NCBI GenBank assembly: GCA_002070955.1
Contig: MWEK01000003.1
Span: 145,069 to 209,068 of the forward strand
DNA: 64,000 bases
Direction of reading: 5' to 3'
Origin: Planctomycetes bacterium ADurb.Bin069
GTDB lineage: Bacteria > Planctomycetota > UBA8108 > UBA8890 > UBA8898
The notes under the pieces are model-generated. The model was not told the DNA's origin. It made no database searches and saw nothing but the letters and a program-made list of their open reading frames with translations. Within the stretch, counting starts at the first letter, position 1, and every line of letters starts with the position of its first letter. Positions 1 to 7,941 of this stretch are shown here, one piece after another. Made by a program: the position numbers and the translations under genes.

Positions 1-1
1 C

Positions 2-694
2 CCCGTCCTGGGGCGCGAAGCTCTGGTCATTGGCGCCCACTACGATCACCTCGGCCGCGGCGAATACGGCAGCAACGTGACCACCGGCGCGATCCATAAC
101 GGCGCCAACGACAACGCCTCGGGCTCGGTGGGCGTGCTCGCCCTCGCCGAGGCGTTCGTACACGCGGGCCTGCGCCCTCCGCGCACCATCGTCTTCGCGC
201 TTTTCGATGCCGAGGAGAAGGGGCTTCTGGGCTCGCGGCACTATGTGAACCACCCCGCCGTGCCGCTGCCCCGGACCGTCGCGATGCTCAACCTGGACAT
301 GATCGCCTTCAGCCCGCACAACGAGTGTCTGGTAATCGGCGCCGACAGCGCCGCGGCCTGGCCGGCGATCCTCGCCAGGGCAACCGGCGGGGACTTCGTC
401 TTCACGCCGCGCGCCGAGGGCGGCGCGGGGCTCGCCTTCAGGCCGCGGGGCGGCGGCGGGGGAGGCTCCGACCACGCCTCGTTCCTGCGGCGCGGCATTC
501 CGGCGCTGTTTTTCTTCGCCGGCATGAACCCGGGCTATCACACACCCGACGACGACGCATCCGCCTGCGACCCCGCCGTCGCCGTGGCGGTCCTCAAGAC
601 CGCGTGCACCACCGCGTTTCTCGCGGCGGGATGGCGCAACGGCTTGAACTTCACGGGGCGGGACGGCGGAACGCGGCGCTCATTCGGCCCTTAG
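2..694 (+). CDS. M28-family zinc peptidase, 3' part only
   Basis: The gene enters from before the window, so only the C-terminal ~230 residues are seen. Reading frame 2 opens with VIGAHYDHLG (first zinc-ligand His), followed by NGANDNASG (bridging Asp), FDAEEKGLLGS (catalytic Glu and zinc Glu), LNLDMIA (Asp ligand), SDHASF, and a final YHTPDDD His. This is the full ligand order of the M28 aminopeptidase fold, so the enzyme should release N-terminal amino acids, probably outside the cytoplasm, although the signal region is missing. A Gly/Arg-rich loop precedes SDHASF. The stop overlaps the convergent TolC-like gene by 15 bp. The family call is firm; the substrate is unknown. Confidence 0.88.
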   Translation, partial: PVLGREALVIGAHYDHLGRGEYGSNVTTGAIHNGANDNASGSVGVLALAEAFVHAGLRPPRTIVFALFDAEEKGLLGSRHYVNHPAVPLPRTVAMLNLDMIAFSPHNECLVIGADSAAAWPAILARATGGDFVFTPRAEGGAGLAFRPRGGGGGGSDHASFLRRGIPALFFFAGMNPGYHTPDDDASACDPAVAVAVLKTACTTAFLAAGWRNGLNFTGRDGGTRRSFGP

Positions 695-2332
695 CCGGTT
701 TTCCCCCTCGTCCCAGAGGATGTTCGCGGCGCCGAGGATGCTTCCCGTGGCGTAGGCCAGATCGACCTGCGCGATCTGGTACTCGACCAGCGCCGCAATT
801 TCCGCCGACTGGGCGTTAGCGTAGCGCGCCTGGGCGTTCAAAACCTCGATCGACGTCTGCAGTCCGTTTTCGAAGCGATTTTTTTCCGCCTCCAACGTGC
901 GCCGGGCGAGCGCCGTGCCCTTCCGGCTGGCCACGACGCGTTGCCAGTTGGCTTCGAGCTGATCGGCCGCCGCGAGCGTTTCCTGCGTGATCGCCTGGCG
1001 GCGCTGCTCGCGGGTCGCGAGGCGTTGCTCGCGCCGGGCCACCGCCTGCCTGAGCCGGCTCGCGGCCGCCTCGTTCCCCAGCGGGATCTGGATGTAGAGC
1101 CCCACGCGGTGATCGACGTACTTGTTGTCGAGCATCATATCGTAGGCATCGTGCGCCGTCGTCCCCAGGGCGTTGATGTTGTAGGTGTAGCTCGCCGAGA
1201 GGATCGGCAGACGCCCGTTGCGCGCATACTCGACGGAGCTTTCGTCCCCAGCCAGCGCGAGCTCCAGCTCGACGAGCTCCATGCGATGGGCGAGGGCATA
1301 GGCCACCGCGCGCTCCCGATCGATGACGTACCGCACGGGGGCCGGTTCGGTCTCGGGCACGAGCACGGTGGGCGATTCGAGGCCGACATCGGCGCGATTG
1401 AGAATCACCTTGAGCTCGCGCTCGCGGTCCCGGACGGCGTTGTCGGCGACGATGATGTTCTGGAGACGCTGCGCCGCGGCCTCCTCGGCCCGGTCGATCT
1501 CGATCCGCTCGGCCTCCTTGAGGTCGACCTTGCGCACGGCGCTGTCGCGCTGGGCGATGGCCAGGTCGTATTCCTGCTTCCTGACCAGCAATTCCTGCCG
1601 CGCCGCGTAGAGCCGCCAGTAGACGCGGTCGGCGGCCGCCAACACGCGGATCACCTCGAGGCGCGTCCGCGCCCTGGCCGCGCCGACGCCGTAGCGCGCG
1701 AGCCTGAGACCGTGCGTCGCCGTGCGGACGCCGCCCCCCCGAAGGAGCGGCTGCGTGATGGCGAGACTGAGGTCCGCGGAGTAGGACGTCGAGTACTTCG
1801 TGAAGGGGTTGTTCGTCTCGGCCCGCGTGAAGGGCTGCGTCACCGTGATCTCGCCGCCCGTTCTGAGCGGGATCTTGAGGCCGCCGTCCACGGCGTACAT
1901 CTCCGATTTCGGCGCGTCGATGGCCTCCTGCAGGACCGGCGACTCGCTCCGGACGAAGCCGAGCGTCCCGAAGAGATACGGCTCGAAGGCGGCATCGGCC
2001 TCCGCCGCGGACTCGCGGGCGATGGCGGGGTTGAAAAGCTGGACGCGCAGGTCGAGGTTGCGCTCCAGAGCCGAGCGGCGGCAGGTCTCGATGGAAAGCT
2101 TGAGCTCCGCGGGCGAAACGGACGGGGTCGGCGCCTCGCGCTCCGGCGTCTTCGCCGCCAGTTCCGACAGGGACACGGGTTCGATGCGCCCGAGCAGCTC
2201 CTCCGGCGGCGTGTAGGTGTCGTAGAGGCTGCCGTCCCACAGGCCGCAGCCGCCCAGAAGAAGGCCCGCGGCGGCCGCCCACCGCGCCGCCCGCGCCGCC
2301 CGTTCGGTGTGCCGTCTTTTGGCGCTATTCAT
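680..2332 (-). CDS. TolC-family outer-membrane efflux lipoprotein
   Basis: About 550 residues. A basic N-terminus, a hydrophobic stretch and a lipobox (LLLGGCG) indicate a lipoprotein signal. The body carries two long helical, Ala/Arg/Glu-rich repeats characteristic of the outer membrane efflux protein (TolC/OEP) fold. The ATG at 2332 was chosen because it overlaps the TAG stop of the upstream permease (shared ATGAATAG), the usual sign of translational coupling; an in-frame ATG 15 nt further up is also possible. It is the last gene of an adaptor-ATPase-permease-channel operon and probably forms the exit duct of that pump. The substrate cannot be inferred. The 3' end overlaps the convergent peptidase gene. 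Confidence 0.88.
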   Translation of the reverse strand: MNSAKRRHTERAARAARWAAAAGLLLGGCGLWDGSLYDTYTPPEELLGRIEPVSLSELAAKTPEREAPTPSVSPAELKLSIETCRRSALERNLDLRVQLFNPAIARESAAEADAAFEPYLFGTLGFVRSESPVLQEAIDAPKSEMYAVDGGLKIPLRTGGEITVTQPFTRAETNNPFTKYSTSYSADLSLAITQPLLRGGGVRTATHGLRLARYGVGAARARTRLEVIRVLAAADRVYWRLYAARQELLVRKQEYDLAIAQRDSAVRKVDLKEAERIEIDRAEEAAAQRLQNIIVADNAVRDRERELKVILNRADVGLESPTVLVPETEPAPVRYVIDRERAVAYALAHRMELVELELALAGDESSVEYARNGRLPILSASYTYNINALGTTAHDAYDMMLDNKYVDHRVGLYIQIPLGNEAAASRLRQAVARREQRLATREQRRQAITQETLAAADQLEANWQRVVASRKGTALARRTLEAEKNRFENGLQTSIEVLNAQARYANAQSAEIAALVEYQIAQVDLAYATGSILGAANILWDEGENRLRAE

Positions 2333-3587
2333 GCCGCAAAGCTTCAATCGGGTCGAGCCGCGCCGCCTTGATCGCCGGAAACATGCCGAAGCAGATGCCG
2401 ACGAACGCCGAAAACCCGAAGGCCATGCCGATGGCCCACAGGGGAATGTACGCCATCTCCAACTCCGCGTTGGGAATGCTCGTGATTCCTTTCGTGAGCG
2501 CCTCCGCGCCCAGGAGTCCGAGGCAGCCGCCGCACAGGCACAGGACGACCGCCTCGACGAGGAACTGCAGGAGAATCGTCCCGGGCCTGGCGCCGACGGC
2601 CTTCCTGAGCCCGATCTCGCGGGTCCGCTCCGACACCGAGACCAGCATGATGTTCATGATGCCGATGCCGCCCACAAGGAGCGAAATCCCCACGATGCCG
2701 CCCGCCACCGCCGTCATGATCAAAGCCACGTTCTGAATCTCCTTCAGGTGCCGCTCCATGACCTCGAGGTGAAACGTGTCGGGATCGCCCGGCTTCAAGT
2801 GCCGCATGCGTCTCAGAAAGAAGCGCACCTCGGCCGTGGCCTCCTCGGCCGTCGCGGCGCTCTTGCTCGACGCGATGGCCCACATCCACGGCCACTTGAA
2901 CTTCCAGCCCGTCGCGAAGGGAATGATGACCTCCCGCTCGCTGCGGCCCTCGCGGCCGCCGAACTGCGGCGCCTTCTCGATGACGCCGATGACCCGGAAC
3001 GACCGGCGGCCGACGACAATGCGGGCGCCCGTCGGATCGCGATCGAGGTGCAGCTTGTCGCGCACGTCCTCCGTGACCAGGCACACCTGCAGCGCCTGCT
3101 CCTCGTCCACCGGGCTGAAAGGGCGGCCGACGAGGACCTTGCGGCCCTGAATCGCGTGCCACGAGCTCTCGATGCCCCGCACGCCCACGTCCTCGATGAC
3201 GTACTCGCGGCACCGCACGGTCGTGCGGCTCTCGCAGATGCGCGTGAAGCGCGAGACCGACGGGCAGTGCTGCAGCAGCCCCTCGAACTGCTCGGGGCGG
3301 AAGCGGATCACGTGCCATGCCCCGCGGTGGAATCTCCCCCGGTCCGGCCGCTCGGGAAACATGAAAATGTTGTTGGAGCCGACCACCGTCTCGAACTTGC
3401 TCACGATTTTCGCCTTGAGGCCCGTCAGGGCGGCGATCACCGCCACCACCGACGCGACGCCGATGATGACGCCGAGCATCGTGAGGAACGAGCGGGATTT
3501 GTTGGCCCAGATCTGTCCGAGGGCGAGCCACGCGCTCTGGGCCACCAGGCCCATGTATCCCGCGATGAAGGCCGCCGGACGCCTCAT
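2325..3587 (-). CDS. MacB-type ABC transporter permease
   Basis: 420 residues when started at the ATG at 3587, which shares an ATGA overlap with the upstream ATPase stop. The open frame extends further 5', but that part is Arg-rich shadow sequence. Layout is classical MacB/FtsX: one N-terminal membrane helix (about 30-55, SFLTMLGVIIGVASVVAV), a ~220-residue periplasmic core, then three C-terminal helices around 300-410 including GGIVGISLLVGGIGIMN and the conserved RTREIGLRKAVGAR loop. It should work with the ATPase and adaptor as a mechanotransmission exporter taking substrate from the periplasm or inner membrane. Unlike E. coli MacB, the ATPase is a separate chain. Confidence 0.92.
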   Translation of the reverse strand: MRRPAAFIAGYMGLVAQSAWLALGQIWANKSRSFLTMLGVIIGVASVVAVIAALTGLKAKIVSKFETVVGSNNIFMFPERPDRGRFHRGAWHVIRFRPEQFEGLLQHCPSVSRFTRICESRTTVRCREYVIEDVGVRGIESSWHAIQGRKVLVGRPFSPVDEEQALQVCLVTEDVRDKLHLDRDPTGARIVVGRRSFRVIGVIEKAPQFGGREGRSEREVIIPFATGWKFKWPWMWAIASSKSAATAEEATAEVRFFLRRMRHLKPGDPDTFHLEVMERHLKEIQNVALIMTAVAGGIVGISLLVGGIGIMNIMLVSVSERTREIGLRKAVGARPGTILLQFLVEAVVLCLCGGCLGLLGAEALTKGITSIPNAELEMAYIPLWAIGMAFGFSAFVGICFGMFPAIKAARLDPIEALRHE

Positions 3588-4282
3588 GCCCGCGCCTCCT
3601 TCCCCGGCGACTCGTCGGCGCAAATTCTGCCGTCGCGCATGCGGATCACGCGCCGCGCGCGGCGGGCGACCGACTCCTCGTGCGTGACGACGATGATCGT
3701 CTGCCCTTCGGCATGGAGCCGATCGAAGAGGGCCAGGATGTCCGCGCTGTTCTTGGTGTCGAGATTCCCGGTGGGCTCGTCGGCCAGGAGGATGCTGGGC
3801 GTGCCGATCAAGGCCCGCGCAATGGCCGCGCGTTGGCGCTCGCCGCCCGAGAGCTGGTTCGGCCGGTGCGCGGCGCGCGGGCCGAGCCCCACGCGTTCGA
3901 GCGCCTGCCGCGCCAGCGCGCGGCGCTCCCACCACCACGCGCGCCGGGAGTAGATCAAGGGCAGCTCGACGTTGTGAAGCGCGCTCAGCCGCGGCAGCAG
4001 CTCGAAGGACTGGAAAACGAAGCCGATCTCCTCGTTCCGGACGCGGGCCAGCGCGGCCGCGCTCAGCCGCGTCACGTCCTCGCCCTTGAGTTCGTACGTG
4101 CCCGACGTCGCCCGATCCAAGCAGCCGAGCACGTTCATCATGGTGCTCTTGCCCGATCCGGAAGGCCCCATGACCGCGACGTACTCGTTGGGCTCGATCG
4201 CAAGGGACACGCCATCGAGGGCGTGGACGCGCTCCTGGCCCACGCGGTAGATCTTGGTGACCTCCGTAAGCCGTATCAACAT
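3584..4282 (-). CDS. ABC transporter ATP-binding protein, MacB/LolD type
   Basis: 232 residues. Walker A GPSGSGKST is at 39-47, the Q-loop Gln at 91, signature LSGGE at 144-148, and Walker B ILLADEP at 164-170 followed by TGNLD, the diagnostic LolD/MacB/FtsE variant. The C-terminus ends in a basic/acidic tail and overlaps the permease start by 4 bp. Its ATPase cycle would drive the neighbouring permease-adaptor-TolC assembly. It starts 21 nt after the adaptor stop, so the operon order is adaptor, ATPase, permease, channel. A lipoprotein-release (Lol) role is less likely because of the adaptor and TolC partner. Confidence 0.94.
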   Translation of the reverse strand: MLIRLTEVTKIYRVGQERVHALDGVSLAIEPNEYVAVMGPSGSGKSTMMNVLGCLDRATSGTYELKGEDVTRLSAAALARVRNEEIGFVFQSFELLPRLSALHNVELPLIYSRRAWWWERRALARQALERVGLGPRAAHRPNQLSGGERQRAAIARALIGTPSILLADEPTGNLDTKNSADILALFDRLHAEGQTIIVVTHEESVARRARRVIRMRDGRICADESPGKEARA

Positions 4283-4303
4283 GCGCGCACCGCGGCCACG
4301 TTC

Positions 4304-5677
4304 CTAGGGCTTCCCCGCTTCGCCGTTTTTCGCGGCGGCTTCAGGCGCCGCCTCGGCGGGCTCCTCCTTGACCGCCTGGTCGTGCTGGAGCTTCTCCAAC
4401 ACGTTGTACGGCCCCGTGATCACGCGGTCCTCTTCCGCGAGCCCTTTCAGGATGATCGTGTGGGTCGTGTCGCTGCGGCCGATCTTGACGGGCGTCGCCG
4501 CGGCCTTCCCGTCCACGACGCGGAACACCACGGTGGCGAAAGCCTTGCGCGTATCGACAACAGGGCTCTCGCGAAGGTCGGCGGGCAGCGTGTCCACCGG
4601 CCGCGCCAGCACGGCCTGGCTCGGAATCTTGAGCACCCCCCGGTGGAGCGCGATATCGATGTCGACATCCGCGCTCAAGCCCGAGAGAATGCGCTCATCC
4701 TTGTTGTCGAGCAGCACCTCGACCTGGAAGTAAGGCGATCCGGTGCGGTCGACCGAGCTTGCCAGCGCCGTCAAGGCCACCTCGCCCTCGAACTCCTCGT
4801 CCGGCCAAGCCTGGATGCGGACGCAGGCCTTCTGGCCGATCTTGACCTTGGCGATGTCGGCCTCGTCGACCTCGGCCTTGAGAAGAACGCGGGTCATGTC
4901 CGCGACCTCGATGAGGACCGTGCCCGGGTTGTAGAGGGAACCCGTGGCCGTCTCTCCCACCTCGACGGGACGGCGCGTCACGACGCCGTCCAACGGCGAA
5001 TCCATGGTGGTGTAGGTGAGGCTTTCCAGGGCACGGGCGATCTCGGCCTCCGCCGCCTCCAGGTTGTGCTCGGCGATGGTCAGGGAAAGTTCGGTCGCCT
5101 TCTGCCTGCTCCTGGCGGCGAGGAGATCCATTTTGAGCCCTTCGACCTGAGTCCTCGTCTTGTCCACCAGCGACTCGGCGACATCGCTGGTCTTGAGAAG
5201 TTCCGTCTGGCGCGCGAGATCGCGCTCGGCCTGAGCCAGGCTGATTTCGATGCCCTGGATTTGGCTCTGGCCCGCCTCGATGCCCGTCTTGGCGACCTCG
5301 ATCTGGGCGCGCTGGGCCTGCTGCCGGGCCCGGGCGGAGCGCAGGTCGGCCTGAAGCGACTTGTCATCGAGGCGGAAAAGGACCGTCGCCGGCGTCGGCG
5401 GCTCGGCGCCGGGATTCCCCTTGGTGACGCGCGCGCCCACATCGACGGGAAGCTCGACGATTTGGGCGGAGATGCGCGAGCGGATTTCCGCCTTCGTAAT
5501 CGGTTCGATGGTGCCGGGCGCGCTCACGACCTCGATCAGATCGCCGCGCTGCGGCTTCTCCAGGCGGACGGACGGCGTCTGATCCCCGGCGCCCAGGAAC
5601 ACGGCCTTGGCGCCCGCCAACCCGGCAACCACAAGCGCCAGCGCGAGCACGACGGCGACGGCGATGAATATCTTCAT
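4304..5677 (-). CDS. Periplasmic adaptor (MacA/HlyD family)
   Basis: 457 residues from the ATG at 5677; a GTG nine bases upstream sits only 3 nt from the GAGG motif and is less likely. An N-terminal signal-anchor (IFIAVAVVLALALVVAGL) is followed by a lipoyl/barrel-sandwich half (RSRISAQIVELPVDVGARV), a long coiled-coil hairpin (about 110-220, repeated Arg/Gln/Glu heptads), the second lipoyl half (MDSPLDGVVTRRPVEVGE) and beta-barrel and membrane-proximal domains. The C-terminal tail is Glu/Ala-rich. This is the membrane-fusion component joining the MacB-like permease to the TolC-like channel. It is the first gene of the operon, with a TACAAT box about 97 nt upstream. Confidence 0.92.
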   Translation of the reverse strand: MKIFIAVAVVLALALVVAGLAGAKAVFLGAGDQTPSVRLEKPQRGDLIEVVSAPGTIEPITKAEIRSRISAQIVELPVDVGARVTKGNPGAEPPTPATVLFRLDDKSLQADLRSARARQQAQRAQIEVAKTGIEAGQSQIQGIEISLAQAERDLARQTELLKTSDVAESLVDKTRTQVEGLKMDLLAARSRQKATELSLTIAEHNLEAAEAEIARALESLTYTTMDSPLDGVVTRRPVEVGETATGSLYNPGTVLIEVADMTRVLLKAEVDEADIAKVKIGQKACVRIQAWPDEEFEGEVALTALASSVDRTGSPYFQVEVLLDNKDERILSGLSADVDIDIALHRGVLKIPSQAVLARPVDTLPADLRESPVVDTRKAFATVVFRVVDGKAAATPVKIGRSDTTHTIILKGLAEEDRVITGPYNVLEKLQHDQAVKEEPAEAAPEAAAKNGEAGKP

Positions 5678-5686
5678 GGTCGACAC

Positions 5687-6070
5687 ACACCTCGGTGGCG
5701 AAAAACCGCGGATGCAAGGCTCGCGGCCCAGGCCGTCGGCGCGGCCGGCGGAGAAGTGACGCCCCGAACATCCATTGTATCATTTCGTCCGCGGCGGTTA
5801 AAGCGCGCGCGAAGCCTCGAACGGCGCCGGCGCGACAAGCCGGGCGGACGCCCGGAGGGGGCGCTGCTGCGCCGGCCGCCGGGTCCTCCGCTGGAACATC
5901 CACCGCGGGCGGGTATAGTAAAAGACGCGCGGCCGCCCACGGGGCTGCCTGCTTCCAGAGGCGCGGGAGGGAAGCGTTCGTGAAGAAAACGAATCGATGC
6001 TTTCGGTGCTCGGCCGGCGTTGAATCCGCCGGCGCAACCGCTGCGGCCCTCCGCGCGGCACGGTAGCGCC
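5687..6070. other. Intergenic region upstream of the MacA-like and SMR genes
   Basis: 384 bp between two divergent genes. Open frames here are Arg/Pro/Gly-rich shadows without start context, so no gene is called. The only recognised signal is a TACAAT box facing the adaptor gene. A GTATAGTAAAAG patch near 5918-5930 is unusually AT-rich for this DNA and could be a second promoter core; I see no clear promoter for the SMR gene. Confidence 0.5.
5774..5779 (-). promoter_or_regulatory. Putative -10 box (TACAAT) for the MacA-MacB-TolC operon
   Basis: The minus strand reads TACAAT about 97 nt before the adaptor ATG, with a weak -35 match (TTAACC, 16-nt spacer). The same hexamer recurs upstream of many other genes in this window. 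Confidence 0.4.
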
Positions 6071-6394
6071 ATGCCGTGGTTGATCCTCGTCCTGGCGATC
6101 GTGCTCGAGGTCTGCGGCACCACCTGCCTGCGCTGCTCTCAGGGCCTCACGCGCCTGGGGCTTTCCCTGGCGGCCGGAGCCTTCTACCTGGCCAGCGTCG
6201 CCGCGCTCGCCCTCGTCTTGAAGCAGATCGAGGTCGGCGTCGCCTATGCGATCTGGTCGGGGGTCGGCACGGCGTTGATCGCGCTCATCGGGATCGCGCT
6301 TTTCAAGGAAGGCGCGCCGCCGGTCAAGCTTCTGGGCGTCGGCCTCGTCATCGCCGGGGTGGCGCTGCTCAACCTGTACGGCGGCGCGCGCTGA
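6071..6394 (+). CDS. SMR-family multidrug/guanidinium exporter
   Basis: 107 residues, the normal SMR size. Four hydrophobic helices fill the chain; the first is PWLILVLAIVLEVCGTTCLR with the essential membrane-embedded acidic residue at Glu13. The third helix carries VAYAIWSGVG, the SMR signature, and the last ends LLNLYGGAR. The ATG at 6071 gives the exact SMR N-terminus, so upstream in-frame starts were rejected. As a proton-coupled antiporter (dual-topology dimer in the family) it would expel cationic drugs (EmrE-like) or guanidinium (SugE/Gdx-like); the sequence alone does not decide. It lies alone between an exporter operon and the sulfatase gene. Confidence 0.93.
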   Translation: MPWLILVLAIVLEVCGTTCLRCSQGLTRLGLSLAAGAFYLASVAALALVLKQIEVGVAYAIWSGVGTALIALIGIALFKEGAPPVKLLGVGLVIAGVALLNLYGGAR

Positions 6395-6406
6395 GGCATT
6401 GCCTTT

Positions 6407-6437
6407 CGCCGCCCTAGAGGCTGCAACGCGGGCGGCG
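6407..6437 (+). terminator. Stem-loop between SMR and sulfatase genes
   Basis: Perfect 8-bp arms (CGCCGCCC / GGGCGGCG) with a 15-nt loop begin 12 nt after the SMR stop. There is no T-run, so a factor-independent terminator is doubtful. It ends about 25 nt before the sulfatase start and could instead affect that leader. Confidence 0.3.
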
Positions 6438-6462
6438 ATCCGCGCGGAAAAGGAGCACACGC

Positions 6463-7941
6463 ATGGCTCGCACCACCCGCCGGCGATTCATGGCGGCCGG
6501 CGCCGCGCTCGCCCTCTGGCCGCGCCGCGCGCTCCTGGATCGGCGCGCCCGACGGAGGGCGCCCAACGTGCTCGTCGTCATCGCCGACGACCAGCGCTGG
6601 GACTGCCTGAGCTGCGCGGGGCATCCCTTCCTGAAGACGCCCAACCTCGACCGCCTCGCCGCCGAGGGCGCGCGCTTCACGAACGCCTTCGCCACCACCG
6701 CGCTGGGTTCTCCCAGCCGCGCCACGCTCATGAGCGGGCTGTACGCCCACAGGCACGGCGTGCGGGACAACTCCACCGATTTCCCGGCCGAACTGCCGGA
6801 CTGCATCAGCGCCCTGGGCGCCATCGGCTACGAGACGGCATACATCGGCCAGCGGCACACGGCTGCTCGGAACAGCGCCAAGCGCTCCGGCGCCGACTAC
6901 CGGGCGTGCCACGAGGGGCAGGGCAAGTACTGCGAAAACGTCTTCGAAATTCAAGGCCGGAAGACGCTCCTGGCCGGCTATTACTCCCACCGGATCACGG
7001 GCTTGGCGGCCGAATGGCTCGCGGCGCCGCGGGCGCGGCCCTTCTGCATGATCGTGGGCCACAAGGCGCCGCACACGCCCTTCACGCCCGAGCCGAGGTA
7101 CGAGGGCGCTTTCGACGCGATTCCCATCGCGCCGCCCCCTTCTTCCGGCGACACGGGCGCCGGCAAGCCGGAGTGGATCCGCGCGCGCCGGCGGACCTGG
7201 CACGGCGTCCAGGGCCCGCTCTTGGGCCTCAAGGATTACCCGACCTTCGTGCGCAGCTATCTGACGGCGATCCGCTCGGTGGACGACAGCGTGGGCGCCC
7301 TCTACGAGACGCTCCGGGCGGCGGGGCGCCTGGACGACACGATCTTCGTCTTCACCAGCGACAACGGCTTCCTGCTGGGCGAGCACGGCTTGACGGACAA
7401 GCGCGCCATGTACGAGGAGAGCATTCGCGTGCCGCTGATCGTGCGCTATCCGCCGGCGATCGCGCCGTCCACGGCGATCGACCGCATGGTCCTCAACACG
7501 GATCTCGCGCCGAGCATCCTGGAGCTCTGCGGGGCTCCGGCGCTGCCCGCGACCCACGGGATGGCATGGGGCCGTCTCCTGCGGGGCGACACGCGCTCCT
7601 GGCGCACGGCGTGGCTCTACGAATACAACTTCGAGCGGGCGTTCCCCTTCACGCCCAACATCCGCGGCGTGCGGACGGCCGCGTGGAAGCTCATCCGCTA
7701 TCCGAACGCCGATGGGCGGCCGGACACCGACGCGCCGGAGCTTTACGATCTGCGTACGGATCCGGGCGAGACGAGGAATCTCTTCGACGCGCCCGAGGCG
7801 CGCCCGGTGCGCGCCGCCCTCCAGTCCGAGCTCGCGCGGCTCCTCGCGGCGACCGGCGCTCTTCCCGACCGCATGCCCGCCCACCCGCAGATCTTCGACG
7901 ACCTGCCGGACTCGAAGCTCCACGGCCGGCGTGCGGGTTAA
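6463..7941 (+). CDS. Tat-exported sulfatase homologue lacking the formylglycine-precursor residue
   Basis: 492 residues. An N-terminal RRRFM plus Ala-rich segment looks like a Tat signal. The alkaline phosphatase/sulfatase fold is clear: NVLVVIADDQRWD with metal Asp42/Asp43, the sulfatase signature region at 78-92, then VFTSDNGFLLGEHGLTDK carrying the later Asp/Asn and Lys, and the C-terminal ELYDLRTDPGETRNLF strand. In the signature, the family motif is Cys/Ser-x-Pro-x-Arg with Cys or Ser converted to formylglycine; here it reads Gly82-Ser-Pro-Ser-Arg (codon GGT, one base from Cys TGT). Either the protein is catalytically changed or this is a mutation or sequencing error. The tail overlaps the convergent radical SAM gene by 4 bp. 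Confidence 0.9.
   Translation: MARTTRRRFMAAGAALALWPRRALLDRRARRRAPNVLVVIADDQRWDCLSCAGHPFLKTPNLDRLAAEGARFTNAFATTALGSPSRATLMSGLYAHRHGVRDNSTDFPAELPDCISALGAIGYETAYIGQRHTAARNSAKRSGADYRACHEGQGKYCENVFEIQGRKTLLAGYYSHRITGLAAEWLAAPRARPFCMIVGHKAPHTPFTPEPRYEGAFDAIPIAPPPSSGDTGAGKPEWIRARRRTWHGVQGPLLGLKDYPTFVRSYLTAIRSVDDSVGALYETLRAAGRLDDTIFVFTSDNGFLLGEHGLTDKRAMYEESIRVPLIVRYPPAIAPSTAIDRMVLNTDLAPSILELCGAPALPATHGMAWGRLLRGDTRSWRTAWLYEYNFERAFPFTPNIRGVRTAAWKLIRYPNADGRPDTDAPELYDLRTDPGETRNLFDAPEARPVRAALQSELARLLAATGALPDRMPAHPQIFDDLPDSKLHGRRAG

Noticed and set aside
325..819. Plus-strand open frame inside the M28/TolC region
   Set aside because: Arg/Gly-rich shadow of the peptidase frame with no start signal or domain.
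3588..3938. N-terminal extension of the MacB-like permease
   Set aside because: Extension is an Arg-rich overlap with the ATPase gene; the ATGA overlap start gives the standard MacB N-terminus.
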